Source: a virus. From it: a stretch of DNA of 34,533 bases. The stretch lies in the IMG/VR virus record IMGVR_UViG_3300027749_000302, positions 1 through 34,533 of that record, one strand, 5' to 3'. Below the pieces are notes generated by a model, which searched no databases, was not told the DNA's origin, and saw only the letters and a list, made by a program, of their open reading frames with translations. Positions 1-6,796 of this stretch are shown here, one piece after another. Position 1 is the first letter of the stretch; each line of letters begins with the position of its first letter. Made by a program: the position numbers and the translations under genes.

Positions 1-263
1 ACCATAGTCAACCTTTGATCATCTAGAATTGAAACCCAATCCTTGATTACTGGATCAGTATCAACAGCAGAATAGATTGCAACTCTTTCTGTTGATGTAA
101 ATCTCAATTTAAAAGAGATTGTACTGGTGGTGTTAATTGGTTGTGGTACTGGTCCTGTGTGTGGTCTAATTGTGCAACCTTCTGGAGGAGTCCAATCATT
201 TATATTATCAAGAACAATAGTGTTGATAACATTACCATTTGAATCTAATACGTCATATAACAT
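1..263 (-). CDS. Partial small fibre-region protein, paralogue of the 131-aa protein at 4701-5096
   Basis: The reading frame starts with ATG at 263 behind a strong Shine-Dalgarno (TAAAGGAGTT at about 271-280 read on the minus strand) and runs off the left edge, so only the first 87 residues are visible. Residues about 45-85 (FKLRFTSTERVAIYSA, then DPVIKDWVSILDDQRL) align closely with FKLLFTSEERVSIKSA and DPVIDDFFDIIDDPRL of the protein at 4701-5096, so the two are paralogues. The first part is a short 'DSNGNVINTIVLDN' strand-like segment followed by a proline-rich linker. This type of protein recurs among phage tail-fibre genes; a fibre-assembly or fibre-cap role is inferred from position only. 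No enzyme motif is seen. Confidence 0.75.
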   Translation of the reverse strand, partial: MLYDVLDSNGNVINTIVLDNINDWTPPEGCTIRPHTGPVPQPINTTSTISFKLRFTSTERVAIYSAVDTDPVIKDWVSILDDQRLTM

Positions 264-280
264 TTTTTAAAACTCCTTTA

Positions 281-745
281 TTAAACCCACCAAGAAACGA
301 TGCAGTAACCTGGTTTGGCAGCTGTTCCTTGTGATGTCCCGGCCGCACCGATGGTAACTGTGACGTTTGCTGATACTGGAACCCAAGTTTCTACTAGTTG
401 TCCACAACCTCCGGCTCCTCCACTCATATAGGCGCCGCTGGCGCCGGAACCGCCAGAACTTCCTTGGCCTCCCACCGACGAAGAAGAACCGTAGTTACTG
501 CCGTTTTGACTTCCGCACCCACCGGAACCACCAGCCGCAACTATTGATCCAAAAGAAGTATCTCCACCATTGACTCCTTGGGTGGCGCCGCTACCACCTC
601 CTCCACCACCTCCAGACATAGAAACAAACACCCTTGTGACACCAGCTGGTTTAGTCCAAGTACCAGAAGTCGTAAATACTTGTTGATTTAATACTTTATT
701 TGTATCAACACCATTTACAGGATAAAAATCAGTTAATTTACTCAC
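281..745 (-). CDS. Glycine-rich tail-fibre adhesin (Gly_rich_2-like)
   Basis: Residues about 25-45 carry the typical entry strand of phage glycine-rich tip proteins (FTTSGTWTKPAGVTRVFV). A stretch of about 80 residues dominated by Gly and Ser follows (a run of seven Gly, then GGSGG, GGQGSSGG and GGAGGCG), and a last beta-rich segment ends in SWWV. Such domains are known or assumed to sit at fibre tips and bind receptors, packing as glycine-helix sandwiches. I chose the GTG start at 745 rather than the in-frame ATG at 760. A GGAGG lies eight bases before the GTG but after the ATG, and the GTG overlaps the upstream stop as GTGA, the usual coupling arrangement. The product is then 154 residues. 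It follows the 135-aa fibre module and probably works with it. The receptor is unknown. Confidence 0.8.
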   Translation of the reverse strand: MSKLTDFYPVNGVDTNKVLNQQVFTTSGTWTKPAGVTRVFVSMSGGGGGGGSGATQGVNGGDTSFGSIVAAGGSGGCGSQNGSNYGSSSSVGGQGSSGGSGASGAYMSGGAGGCGQLVETWVPVSANVTVTIGAAGTSQGTAAKPGYCIVSWWV

Positions 746-1149
746 CAGACAATCCTCCATCCATTAGTTGAATCTGAATATACTAAGTTAAAAGTAGTAT
801 TTGAAACATCACAAACCAGATTTGAAGCCTGTGACATTATATTTTTACCATTATAATAAACGGTTAAATTATTTGCTGCAAAAGTTCCTGATGTATCGAC
901 CACATAAATTTGTGAACCTAATGTGGGTGACGCGGGTAATGTTAATGTCCAAGCTCCACTCGCAGTATTTGCTAGAACAGCATCACCAGCAACGGCAGTA
1001 TATGCACTAGTTTTAATTACCCAGTTCAATCCACCATTGTTGGCACTGGTAATTCTACCTTGGCCATCCACGGTTATTAATGCACTATTATAAGTTCCCG
1101 GTGTAACAGCAGTATTTGCTAATACCGATCCTGTGACCTTTGTTGTCAT
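742..1149 (-). CDS. Small tail-fibre module with C-terminal NG..I..GW motif
   Basis: A 135-aa protein without enzyme motifs. The first 40 residues (VTPGTYNSALITVDGQGRIT) match the repeat-like strand often found in phage fibres. The rest forms a beta-rich module with TLTLPASPTLGSQIYVVD, ending in YNGKNIM...LVCD...NLVY..STNGWRIVW. That ending (NG..I, L..D, L.Y, GW.I) is shared with the products at 7767-8096 and 6341-6796 in this window, so the three are probably paralogous. It is preceded by a perfect late-promoter octamer at 1190-1197, which makes it the likely first gene of a short late transcript, and it overlaps the glycine-rich adhesin by four bases (GTGA). A role in carrying or capping the adhesin is inferred from this coupling. 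Confidence 0.75.
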   Translation of the reverse strand: MTTKVTGSVLANTAVTPGTYNSALITVDGQGRITSANNGGLNWVIKTSAYTAVAGDAVLANTASGAWTLTLPASPTLGSQIYVVDTSGTFAANNLTVYYNGKNIMSQASNLVCDVSNTTFNLVYSDSTNGWRIVW

Positions 1150-1189
1150 TATTTTCTTCCTTTTGCTAAGAAATTGTTAAACTATTTAG

Positions 1190-1197
1190 TATTTATA
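1190..1197 (-). promoter_or_regulatory. T4-type late promoter for the 742-1149 fibre gene
   Basis: The minus strand reads TATAAATA, a perfect match to the T4 late-promoter -10 octamer recognised by sigma-gp55. Transcription would begin near 1184, giving a leader of about 35 bases before the ATG at 1149. It lies in the 62-base gap between the sulfotransferase and the fibre module, the only real gap in this part of the window. Confidence 0.65.
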
Positions 1198-1211
1198 ATA
1201 TTAAAAATGCA

Positions 1212-1991
1212 TTATTTCCATACCGAAGGAAAGTTTCTTTCAACCATTTGAATTAATTCTGGAGGTATAATCATATCCTTTTCAATATAACTTACAACTT
1301 TTCTTGTTGTATGTAAATTTTTCAAATGAATTTCCTCATCAAACTCTTGGTATGAAGCCTCAACATCATTATAATTATGTTCAAAATATTCTTCTCCAAT
1401 AAAATCATAAAGATTTTTTATTATATATTCTGGATTTCTTGCTAACTCTTCATATTCAATGAGCATAATAGAATTTGTATGTTCTGATGTAATTCCTTGT
1501 TTTGTTGCAGCATATGCATAAGGAATCATTCCATTTGGACCCAGCAACGATTCACATCTAGTATATACATTTAGATTTTCTCCCTGTGGGAATATTGTAG
1601 TGAATTCATATGGTTGTTTACGCACCAACCACTCAAAAGAATTTAATATTTGGACTATATCTCTGACACAAAGTATTAATTTCGCATCAGGATACATGTC
1701 TTTAATTGTATGAAGGAGTAAAGGAGTTCCTCGATTCGAATGAAAGAAAACTTCTTTACTTGTATCATCATAATAATTATCAACGATACCCATCATAATT
1801 TTCTTTCTTTTTTGCTCTGGACATTCAATGCGATGACCACCCTGAGAGCAGGATTCTTGAATTATTGCTCTAATAAACCTCATTAAAGGTCCAGAAACCG
1901 ATGCCTGGAACTTTGGATTTTGATTAAGTATTGTAGATAGAAGCGTAGAACCGGACCTTGGAAGTCCGGCTATAAAATGTATTTTTTTCAT
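1212..1991 (-). CDS. PAPS-dependent sulfotransferase family protein
   Basis: A 259-aa cytosolic protein. The N-terminus carries the PAPS-binding loop of sulfotransferases (GLPRSGSTLLSTIL, residues 9-22), and residues about 106-122 carry the 3'-phosphate-binding segment (ILCVRDIVQILNSF, with Arg110 and Ser118). The C-terminal part contains LHTTRKVV, as in phage and bacterial members of this family. The expected reaction is transfer of sulfate from PAPS to a hydroxyl of a sugar, lipid or tyrosine; the acceptor cannot be read from sequence. Its ATG overlaps the stop of the carbamoyltransferase as ATGA, so the two are translationally coupled. The length is normal and nothing is missing. Position inside a fibre-gene block suggests a virion or host-surface glycan as acceptor, but that is inference. 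Confidence 0.85.
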   Translation of the reverse strand: MKKIHFIAGLPRSGSTLLSTILNQNPKFQASVSGPLMRFIRAIIQESCSQGGHRIECPEQKRKKIMMGIVDNYYDDTSKEVFFHSNRGTPLLLHTIKDMYPDAKLILCVRDIVQILNSFEWLVRKQPYEFTTIFPQGENLNVYTRCESLLGPNGMIPYAYAATKQGITSEHTNSIMLIEYEELARNPEYIIKNLYDFIGEEYFEHNYNDVEASYQEFDEEIHLKNLHTTRKVVSYIEKDMIIPPELIQMVERNFPSVWK

Positions 1992-3739
1992 AATTTTGAT
2001 TTCTTCTCAATTAAAATACCCAATTCGGGCAAATACAAATAATTCATTCTAGAATTAAATATAGTATACATAGCATCATCAATAGTTTCTACCAAGGGAT
2101 CTCCAGCTAAGTTGAAACTAGTATTAAATAGAATTGGGACTTCTGTAATATCATTAAATGATTTAATTAAATTATAATAATGTAAATTTTGTTCAGCGTT
2201 AACAGTTTGTATTCTACAAGTTCCATCAACATGAGTTATATTTGGAATTTCTTCAATCTTATCTTTTAAAACATCAACCGCATACATCATAAAGGGAGAT
2301 GATTCCAATCCCGCCATATCAAACCAATCATTAGCACATTCTTCTAGAATTGAACCAGCAAATGGTCTGAACCATTCTCTACCTTTTACAGTATTGACAA
2401 AATCTTTACCATTTGGATCTCTTGGATCATATAGAATAGAACGATTGCCAAGAGCTCTCGGTCCTGCTTCTGACCTTCCTTGATACATAGCAACAATATT
2501 TCTTTCTGAAATTAATTTTGCTACATCATCGTAAGAAACTTCGTTAATAATAATATCATCTTTATATTGAAACAATCTATGTTTGATATATTTCGGATCA
2601 TATTCTGGTCCGTGATATAAAGTTTTTTGTGGGTATTTCTTTATTTGGTCGTGAGTTTCACAACCACCTCCACAACAATCTTGTAGTCGATACCAACCAT
2701 ATTTTGCCAATCCTATTGCTGTTCCACCATCATGTGCAGCTGGTTCACAATATAGATTAATATCTGGGAACCTTTTCTTTAGATAGTAGTTGGCAACACA
2801 ATTCAATCCATAACCACCAGATAAACAAACATTATTAATTCCTGTTTTTTCAATAGCAAATTGGATAAGATCCCCAACTTTTTCTTGGGTTTCTTGTTGA
2901 ACTTTCCAAGCAAGATTCTTTTCAAACTCTGTCAATTTTTCTGGGTTATTATGCCATTGTTTTGGGTTATTTTCTGGATATGTTAATTTTGCTCCAGCTG
3001 GATAGTTTTGTATGAAGATATTTTTATCTCCTCTATTACCGATGAATAAATTTTGAATATTTGGATCTTCTTTTCCGTAAGAAGATAACCCCATAGTTTT
3101 TCCTGCTTCAATATATCCAAATCCTAGATAATCAGAAACTCCTTCGTATGCCTTTGCTGTAGTAATTCCACAACCAAAATCAAAAAAATCATTAGAATAT
3201 TTTACCGAATCATTACTTCCAAAATACTTTTTCAACAATGTAATCTTTGCAGGATATTCAAAAACATAGATAGACTCTGATTCAAATCCATAAACAAAAC
3301 TATCTATTTCAGTTTGTTTAAACTGGCTCCCCATAAACAATTTTCCCAGAGGAAAAGATTTATATGATCCAGAACCATCAACAACGATTGAAATTGCCTT
3401 ATCAAATCCAGAATTATAAAAAGAACAGGCTGCATGACTTATATGGTGGTCTGCGCCGAAATTAGTAATTTTTACATTTGGATAGAATTTTCTTACCAAT
3501 GCAGAATATGGATCTTCCCCGGTCCAAGGTAATTCTGGTAAATCTTCTCTTGTTCCACCAATAATAATTTCATCAACTTTCCATTTTGACATGATGTCCA
3601 ACATAGCACGGAAAGGATTTCCATCATATTTTGATCTTGATAATCTTTCCTCTTCAATATAATATGCCAACTCACCATCAATAGTTAATGCTGCAGAACC
3701 ATTGTGTCCTGGATTAATTCCTAGAATATTATATGTCAT
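1988..3739 (-). CDS. NodU/CmcH-type O-carbamoyltransferase
   Basis: A 583-aa two-domain enzyme of the NodU/CmcH/TobZ family, which makes carbamoyl-adenylate from carbamoyl phosphate and ATP and then carbamoylates a hydroxyl, often of a sugar. The N-terminal Kae1-like domain shows GINPGHNGSAAL (7-18), EEERLSRSKYDG (29-40), the metal-binding ADHHISHAACSFY (96-108), DGSGS (121-125), GKTMGLSSYGK (213-223) and LSGGYGLNC (306-314). The C-terminal domain shows GRSEAGPRALGNRSI (421-435), GREWFRPFAGSIL (453-465) and FNTSFNLAGDPLVET (538-552). Full length and all main motifs suggest it is active. Oddities are HN in place of the commoner HD in the first motif and a DCCGGGC cluster (354-360) in the interdomain region. 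It sits two bases after the glycosyltransferase and overlaps the sulfotransferase. Confidence 0.93.
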   Translation of the reverse strand: MTYNILGINPGHNGSAALTIDGELAYYIEEERLSRSKYDGNPFRAMLDIMSKWKVDEIIIGGTREDLPELPWTGEDPYSALVRKFYPNVKITNFGADHHISHAACSFYNSGFDKAISIVVDGSGSYKSFPLGKLFMGSQFKQTEIDSFVYGFESESIYVFEYPAKITLLKKYFGSNDSVKYSNDFFDFGCGITTAKAYEGVSDYLGFGYIEAGKTMGLSSYGKEDPNIQNLFIGNRGDKNIFIQNYPAGAKLTYPENNPKQWHNNPEKLTEFEKNLAWKVQQETQEKVGDLIQFAIEKTGINNVCLSGGYGLNCVANYYLKKRFPDINLYCEPAAHDGGTAIGLAKYGWYRLQDCCGGGCETHDQIKKYPQKTLYHGPEYDPKYIKHRLFQYKDDIIINEVSYDDVAKLISERNIVAMYQGRSEAGPRALGNRSILYDPRDPNGKDFVNTVKGREWFRPFAGSILEECANDWFDMAGLESSPFMMYAVDVLKDKIEEIPNITHVDGTCRIQTVNAEQNLHYYNLIKSFNDITEVPILFNTSFNLAGDPLVETIDDAMYTIFNSRMNYLYLPELGILIEKKSKL

Positions 3740-3741
3740 AA

Positions 3742-4680
3742 TTAACCTGCTTTCTTTTCAATATCTTTAACGATTAATGAATAAATAGTTTCCAAATCTT
3801 TAATAGAATAATCCATACAATCATTATTAATTCTATCTGCCATCTTACAATCCATCATATTGATTCTTAATGGTGAGTATACCCTGGTTTCTTTATTTTT
3901 ATCAATAATATTAAACCAATTCGGATATGAAACATTTTCTGGAAAAGAAGATCCAAAAATAATAGTTCCTGGTTTATCAAATGCTCTTGCCATATGTTGA
4001 CCAACAGAATCACAACCAACAAAGTAATCAGCTGCATCAATTGCTGACATATGTGTCCTTAAATCGGCATTTAATTTATATGAAAAGTTATCTTCTTCAA
4101 AATGAAATTGTTTATCTGAGAATAGAATAATATTATATTTTTCTGCTAATTTCTTAACCAAGAAAGAATACATCAATAGTGTAAATGACCTGTTACTATC
4201 ATCAATAACATCATCATTTCCTGGAATAGATTCAAACCTTGCGGTGCTACCATATGGTTGGACAACAATAGTTTTTTCTTTCTTTTGATATTTCTTCACA
4301 TCATCAATAATTTTTAAACCGAAGGTCTTTTCTGAATTTGACAAATATAAATTTGGTTTTAATAATTTTGAATTATCACCATTAATAATAATATCAAATG
4401 CTTCAATTAATGAAACTTTTTGCTTGAAATACTCTGGTAAAATATATGGTTCTGGTCTAATGACTTCATCTGCATATTTAATATGGTTATCAAACACACC
4501 CTTATCATCAAGATTAAATGTACGGTCTTGAAGTAATTTGTTACTCCAAAATAAAGAATCCCACCCAGCAATAAAGATTTTTATGTCTTCTTCTGGGTGG
4601 GATTTGATATATTTTTCTAATGCTGGAATGGCAGTGATTACTCTTCCGGCTCCACCATCAATAATAAAAACTTTTTTCAT
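3742..4680 (-). CDS. GT-B glycosyltransferase, GT9/heptosyltransferase-like
   Basis: A 312-aa protein that resembles ADP-heptose:LPS heptosyltransferases. It begins with a Rossmann-type strand and glycine loop (FIIDGGAGRVITAIPAL, residues 5-21). It has the inter-domain KTIVVQPYGST (about 136-146) and the donor-domain signature YFVGCDSVGQHMARAF, then IIFGSSFPEN. The family adds a sugar from a nucleotide donor to a glycan acceptor. A few residues of the canonical nucleotide site differ from the bacterial enzymes, so the donor is open. It is the first gene of a run with the carbamoyltransferase (gap two bases) and sulfotransferase (4-base overlap). The three together look like a glycan-building and decorating set. 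No membrane segment is visible. Confidence 0.75.
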   Translation of the reverse strand: MKKVFIIDGGAGRVITAIPALEKYIKSHPEEDIKIFIAGWDSLFWSNKLLQDRTFNLDDKGVFDNHIKYADEVIRPEPYILPEYFKQKVSLIEAFDIIINGDNSKLLKPNLYLSNSEKTFGLKIIDDVKKYQKKEKTIVVQPYGSTARFESIPGNDDVIDDSNRSFTLLMYSFLVKKLAEKYNIILFSDKQFHFEEDNFSYKLNADLRTHMSAIDAADYFVGCDSVGQHMARAFDKPGTIIFGSSFPENVSYPNWFNIIDKNKETRVYSPLRINMMDCKMADRINNDCMDYSIKDLETIYSLIVKDIEKKAG

Positions 4681-4700
4681 TCAATCACCAAAAATATAGT

Positions 4701-5096
4701 TTATTGTGGAAAATTATTCAATATTTGATTCTTTCTTTCTTCTGTAATTAATTTTTTTGTTACAAAATATGACAGAGCATCAATAGTAGAATTTAATTGT
4801 AAATTAACTTCTGATAATCTTGGATCATCAATAATATCAAAAAAATCATCAATTACCGGATCAGAGGTTCTTGCTGATTTAATTGATACCCTTTCTTCTG
4901 ATGTAAATAACAATTTAAATTGAACCGGAGAAATTATATAAAAATCTGTATTGATCGGTTCAACTGGTTCTGTGGGAACAGTAGGAACAACTTCTACAAT
5001 TTCATCATATTGATCCTTAATTTGATCAATAAATGATTGGTCTGCTTCAATGGTATTTACTACCACTCCGTTTTTAATTAAGTTATATGTTGCCAT
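4701..5096 (-). CDS. Fibre-region small protein (paralogue of the partial gene at 1-263)
   Basis: A 131-aa protein. It opens with a short beta segment (TYNLIKNGVVVNTIEAD), followed by a Val/Pro/Glu-rich linker (residues about 36-48) and a helical domain. That domain contains FKLLFTSEERVSIKSA (59-74), DPVIDDFFDIIDDPRL and a terminal LITEERKNQILNNFP. The FTSEER segment and the acidic D-x-R-L ending are shared with the partial protein at 1-263. Proteins of this shape are common next to phage fibre and accessory genes, and their function is unknown to me. The start is supported by AAAGGT six bases ahead. It lies between the oxygenases and the glycosyltransferase, all on one strand with gaps under 21 bases. 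Confidence 0.75.
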   Translation of the reverse strand: MATYNLIKNGVVVNTIEADQSFIDQIKDQYDEIVEVVPTVPTEPVEPINTDFYIISPVQFKLLFTSEERVSIKSARTSDPVIDDFFDIIDDPRLSEVNLQLNSTIDALSYFVTKKLITEERKNQILNNFPQ

Positions 5097-5105
5097 TTTT
5101 TACCT

Positions 5106-5675
5106 TTATTTTTTAATTCCTAAACATCTTCTTCCATCAAAAATTCTATTAGAATATGGACCATTCTCATCCACATAGTGTAAAAATGTTTGAAGATACC
5201 AAGCTTGTGTGAATGATTTTCTCCAATGATACATAGTGTTTCCCATATATATACACAAATCACCTTCGTCTAACAACAATTCAGTAACACTGGAACCATC
5301 TTCATATTTAGAAAAATATATAGGACTAATTTCCTCTTTTGATGGTCTACCCAAACATAATGTGGCAGAATATTGACATTCTTCCCTATCTCTGTAAATT
5401 TTTAATTCGTCACCTTTTCCATATATTCTTGTATATGAATATGTAGGTAGTAAAGAAATCTCTGTTAATTCTGATAATTTTTTCAATGATGATAATAGGA
5501 TTGTTTCCGTAAAAGCATCACCATAAAAACTTTTAGATTCCTGACATTGGACATCTATACTATAATCTAAAGTATCTTGTCTAATCTTAAAGTATGTCTT
5601 AGCGAAATCACAAAGTTCTTTTGGTATAAAATCTTTTATAACCAAAAAACCATTTTTTTCAAATTGTTTATTCAT
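5106..5675 (-). CDS. 2OG-Fe(II) oxygenase-fold protein with the proximal iron-binding His replaced by Tyr
   Basis: A 189-aa protein of the cupin-like dioxygenase type found in aquatic phages and bacteria. Recognisable parts are GFLVIKDFIPKELC (9-22), LPTYSYTRIYGKGDELKIYR (76-95), DREECQYSATLCLG (96-109), GDLCIYMGNTMYHWRKSF (138-155) and LQTFLHYVDENGP (161-173). In the family pattern I remember, the 'L-K-x-H-x-D-R-x-x-C' segment supplies the first His and Asp of the iron triad. Here it reads LKIYRDREEC, so Asp96 and the distal His150 remain but the proximal His is Tyr94. The protein could be inactive, structural, or use another ligand. It starts eight bases after the next oxygenase gene, with no clear ribosome site, so it is probably coupled to it. 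Confidence 0.7.
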   Translation of the reverse strand: MNKQFEKNGFLVIKDFIPKELCDFAKTYFKIRQDTLDYSIDVQCQESKSFYGDAFTETILLSSLKKLSELTEISLLPTYSYTRIYGKGDELKIYRDREECQYSATLCLGRPSKEEISPIYFSKYEDGSSVTELLLDEGDLCIYMGNTMYHWRKSFTQAWYLQTFLHYVDENGPYSNRIFDGRRCLGIKK

Positions 5676-5683
5676 ATTTAAAA

Positions 5684-6328
5684 TTATCTAAATTTTGGTC
5701 CGTGCGTCCAACCAACTAACGCACACCTCTTTCCTTTTGTGACCGGAGTAACTTCATGTAATACATATGATGGAAAGAAATTTATACAACCAATGTCTCT
5801 ATTAGCAATCATTGGATTTCCTTCATTATACAAGAACAAATCTCCACCTTCATAAAGATTTGGATCTGTCAGTTGAATAGAAAAACTTAATTTTCTATGA
5901 GAATTTGGTTGTCTTGAAGTTGTAAATTTATCAATATGTTTTGTGTAGTTTCCTTCATATTCACTATGATATTCGGTGAACTGGAGGTTTTCTATTGAGT
6001 GCAAATCAAATTCAAAATGATGGTTTATATCAATAATATGTGATTGAATTTTTTGATATATCCAATTGGTAATTTCACATGGAGGTAACCAAGAATTCAT
6101 ACTCTTTCTTGTTTCAGAAAATTGTCTACCATCACCGGTTTTGGATTCCTTTATATCAAAGTGCCTTCCGATTTTTAATATTTCTTTACATTCATCAATA
6201 GTAAACGCATTTGGAATATATCTATACTCTTCTAAACTATCGTTTTTTAATGCCCAATAGGAATTTATTGGCATATTATATTCAGAAGGCTTGGAATAAT
6301 CAATTTCAGGCAAGTTTAAATTTTTCAT
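5684..6328 (-). CDS. 2OG-Fe(II) dioxygenase (prolyl-4-hydroxylase/PKHD type)
   Basis: A 214-aa enzyme with an intact iron and 2-oxoglutarate site. His131 and Asp133 lie in NYTKHIDKF, the distal His191 in SYVLHEVTPV, and the 2OG-binding Arg201 in KGKRCALVGW. Between them are LSFSIQLTDPNLYEGGDLFL (147-166) and GCINFFPS, typical of PKHD-type hydroxylases. The reaction would be oxidative hydroxylation of a protein or small-molecule substrate with release of CO2 and succinate. Such genes are frequent in cyanophage and pelagiphage structural regions, where the substrate is not established. It is followed by the degenerate oxygenase, so the two could act as a pair, one catalytic and one accessory. 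Confidence 0.9.
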   Translation of the reverse strand: MKNLNLPEIDYSKPSEYNMPINSYWALKNDSLEEYRYIPNAFTIDECKEILKIGRHFDIKESKTGDGRQFSETRKSMNSWLPPCEITNWIYQKIQSHIIDINHHFEFDLHSIENLQFTEYHSEYEGNYTKHIDKFTTSRQPNSHRKLSFSIQLTDPNLYEGGDLFLYNEGNPMIANRDIGCINFFPSYVLHEVTPVTKGKRCALVGWTHGPKFR

Positions 6329-6340
6329 ACTATTATATAG

Positions 6341-6796
6341 TTAACAAATAATCCAACCGTCTATATCTCCTCCAAAAACTAGTTTAAGAGACATAAAAGG
6401 CATATCACAAACTAGAGGTTCATCTAATCCCATTATACGATTTCCATTTCCGTATAATTTTATTCTGGTTAATTTATCAAAGGAAACAATGGCTGCCGAT
6501 GTTGATTGTTCATAAAATAAAACAACAAAATCCATAAGATTTGGATTTTTTGGTAGGATCATATCTGTATTTTCTGGAAGATGTTCCAAACAATAAAGTT
6601 CATTTGGTTTTGTTAGTTCAACGGTTCCATCAGAAAAAAAGAAAAGATTTATTTGATTTGTTTTTTGAGAAACTTCAGATAAAATCTTTCTCTTTTTCTG
6701 GTAGGATAATACATTGGATGATAGTTCAAACACATTCATTCTAGAATATGTCCGAACATTATCATCCTCTTCCGATAATAATAAAGTGTTAAACAT
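6341..6796 (-). CDS. Fibre-associated protein ending in the shared NG..I..GW motif
   Basis: A 151-aa protein. The start is placed at the ATG at 6796 rather than upstream in the same frame. This ATG overlaps the stop of the glycine-rich adhesin as TAATG, and a GGAAG sits just before it, whereas the longer version would lie inside the adhesin gene. The first two-thirds is a mix of strands and charged helices without a recognised domain (LSYQKKRKILSEVSQKT, then LFFFSDGTVELTKP). The end, YGNGNRIMG..EPLVCDMP..SLKLVF...DGWIIC, matches the last 35-40 residues of the 742-1149 and 7767-8096 products. It is probably a late structural component or assembly partner of the adhesin just upstream. Exact function unknown. 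Confidence 0.65.
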   Translation of the reverse strand: MFNTLLLSEEDDNVRTYSRMNVFELSSNVLSYQKKRKILSEVSQKTNQINLFFFSDGTVELTKPNELYCLEHLPENTDMILPKNPNLMDFVVLFYEQSTSAAIVSFDKLTRIKLYGNGNRIMGLDEPLVCDMPFMSLKLVFGGDIDGWIIC

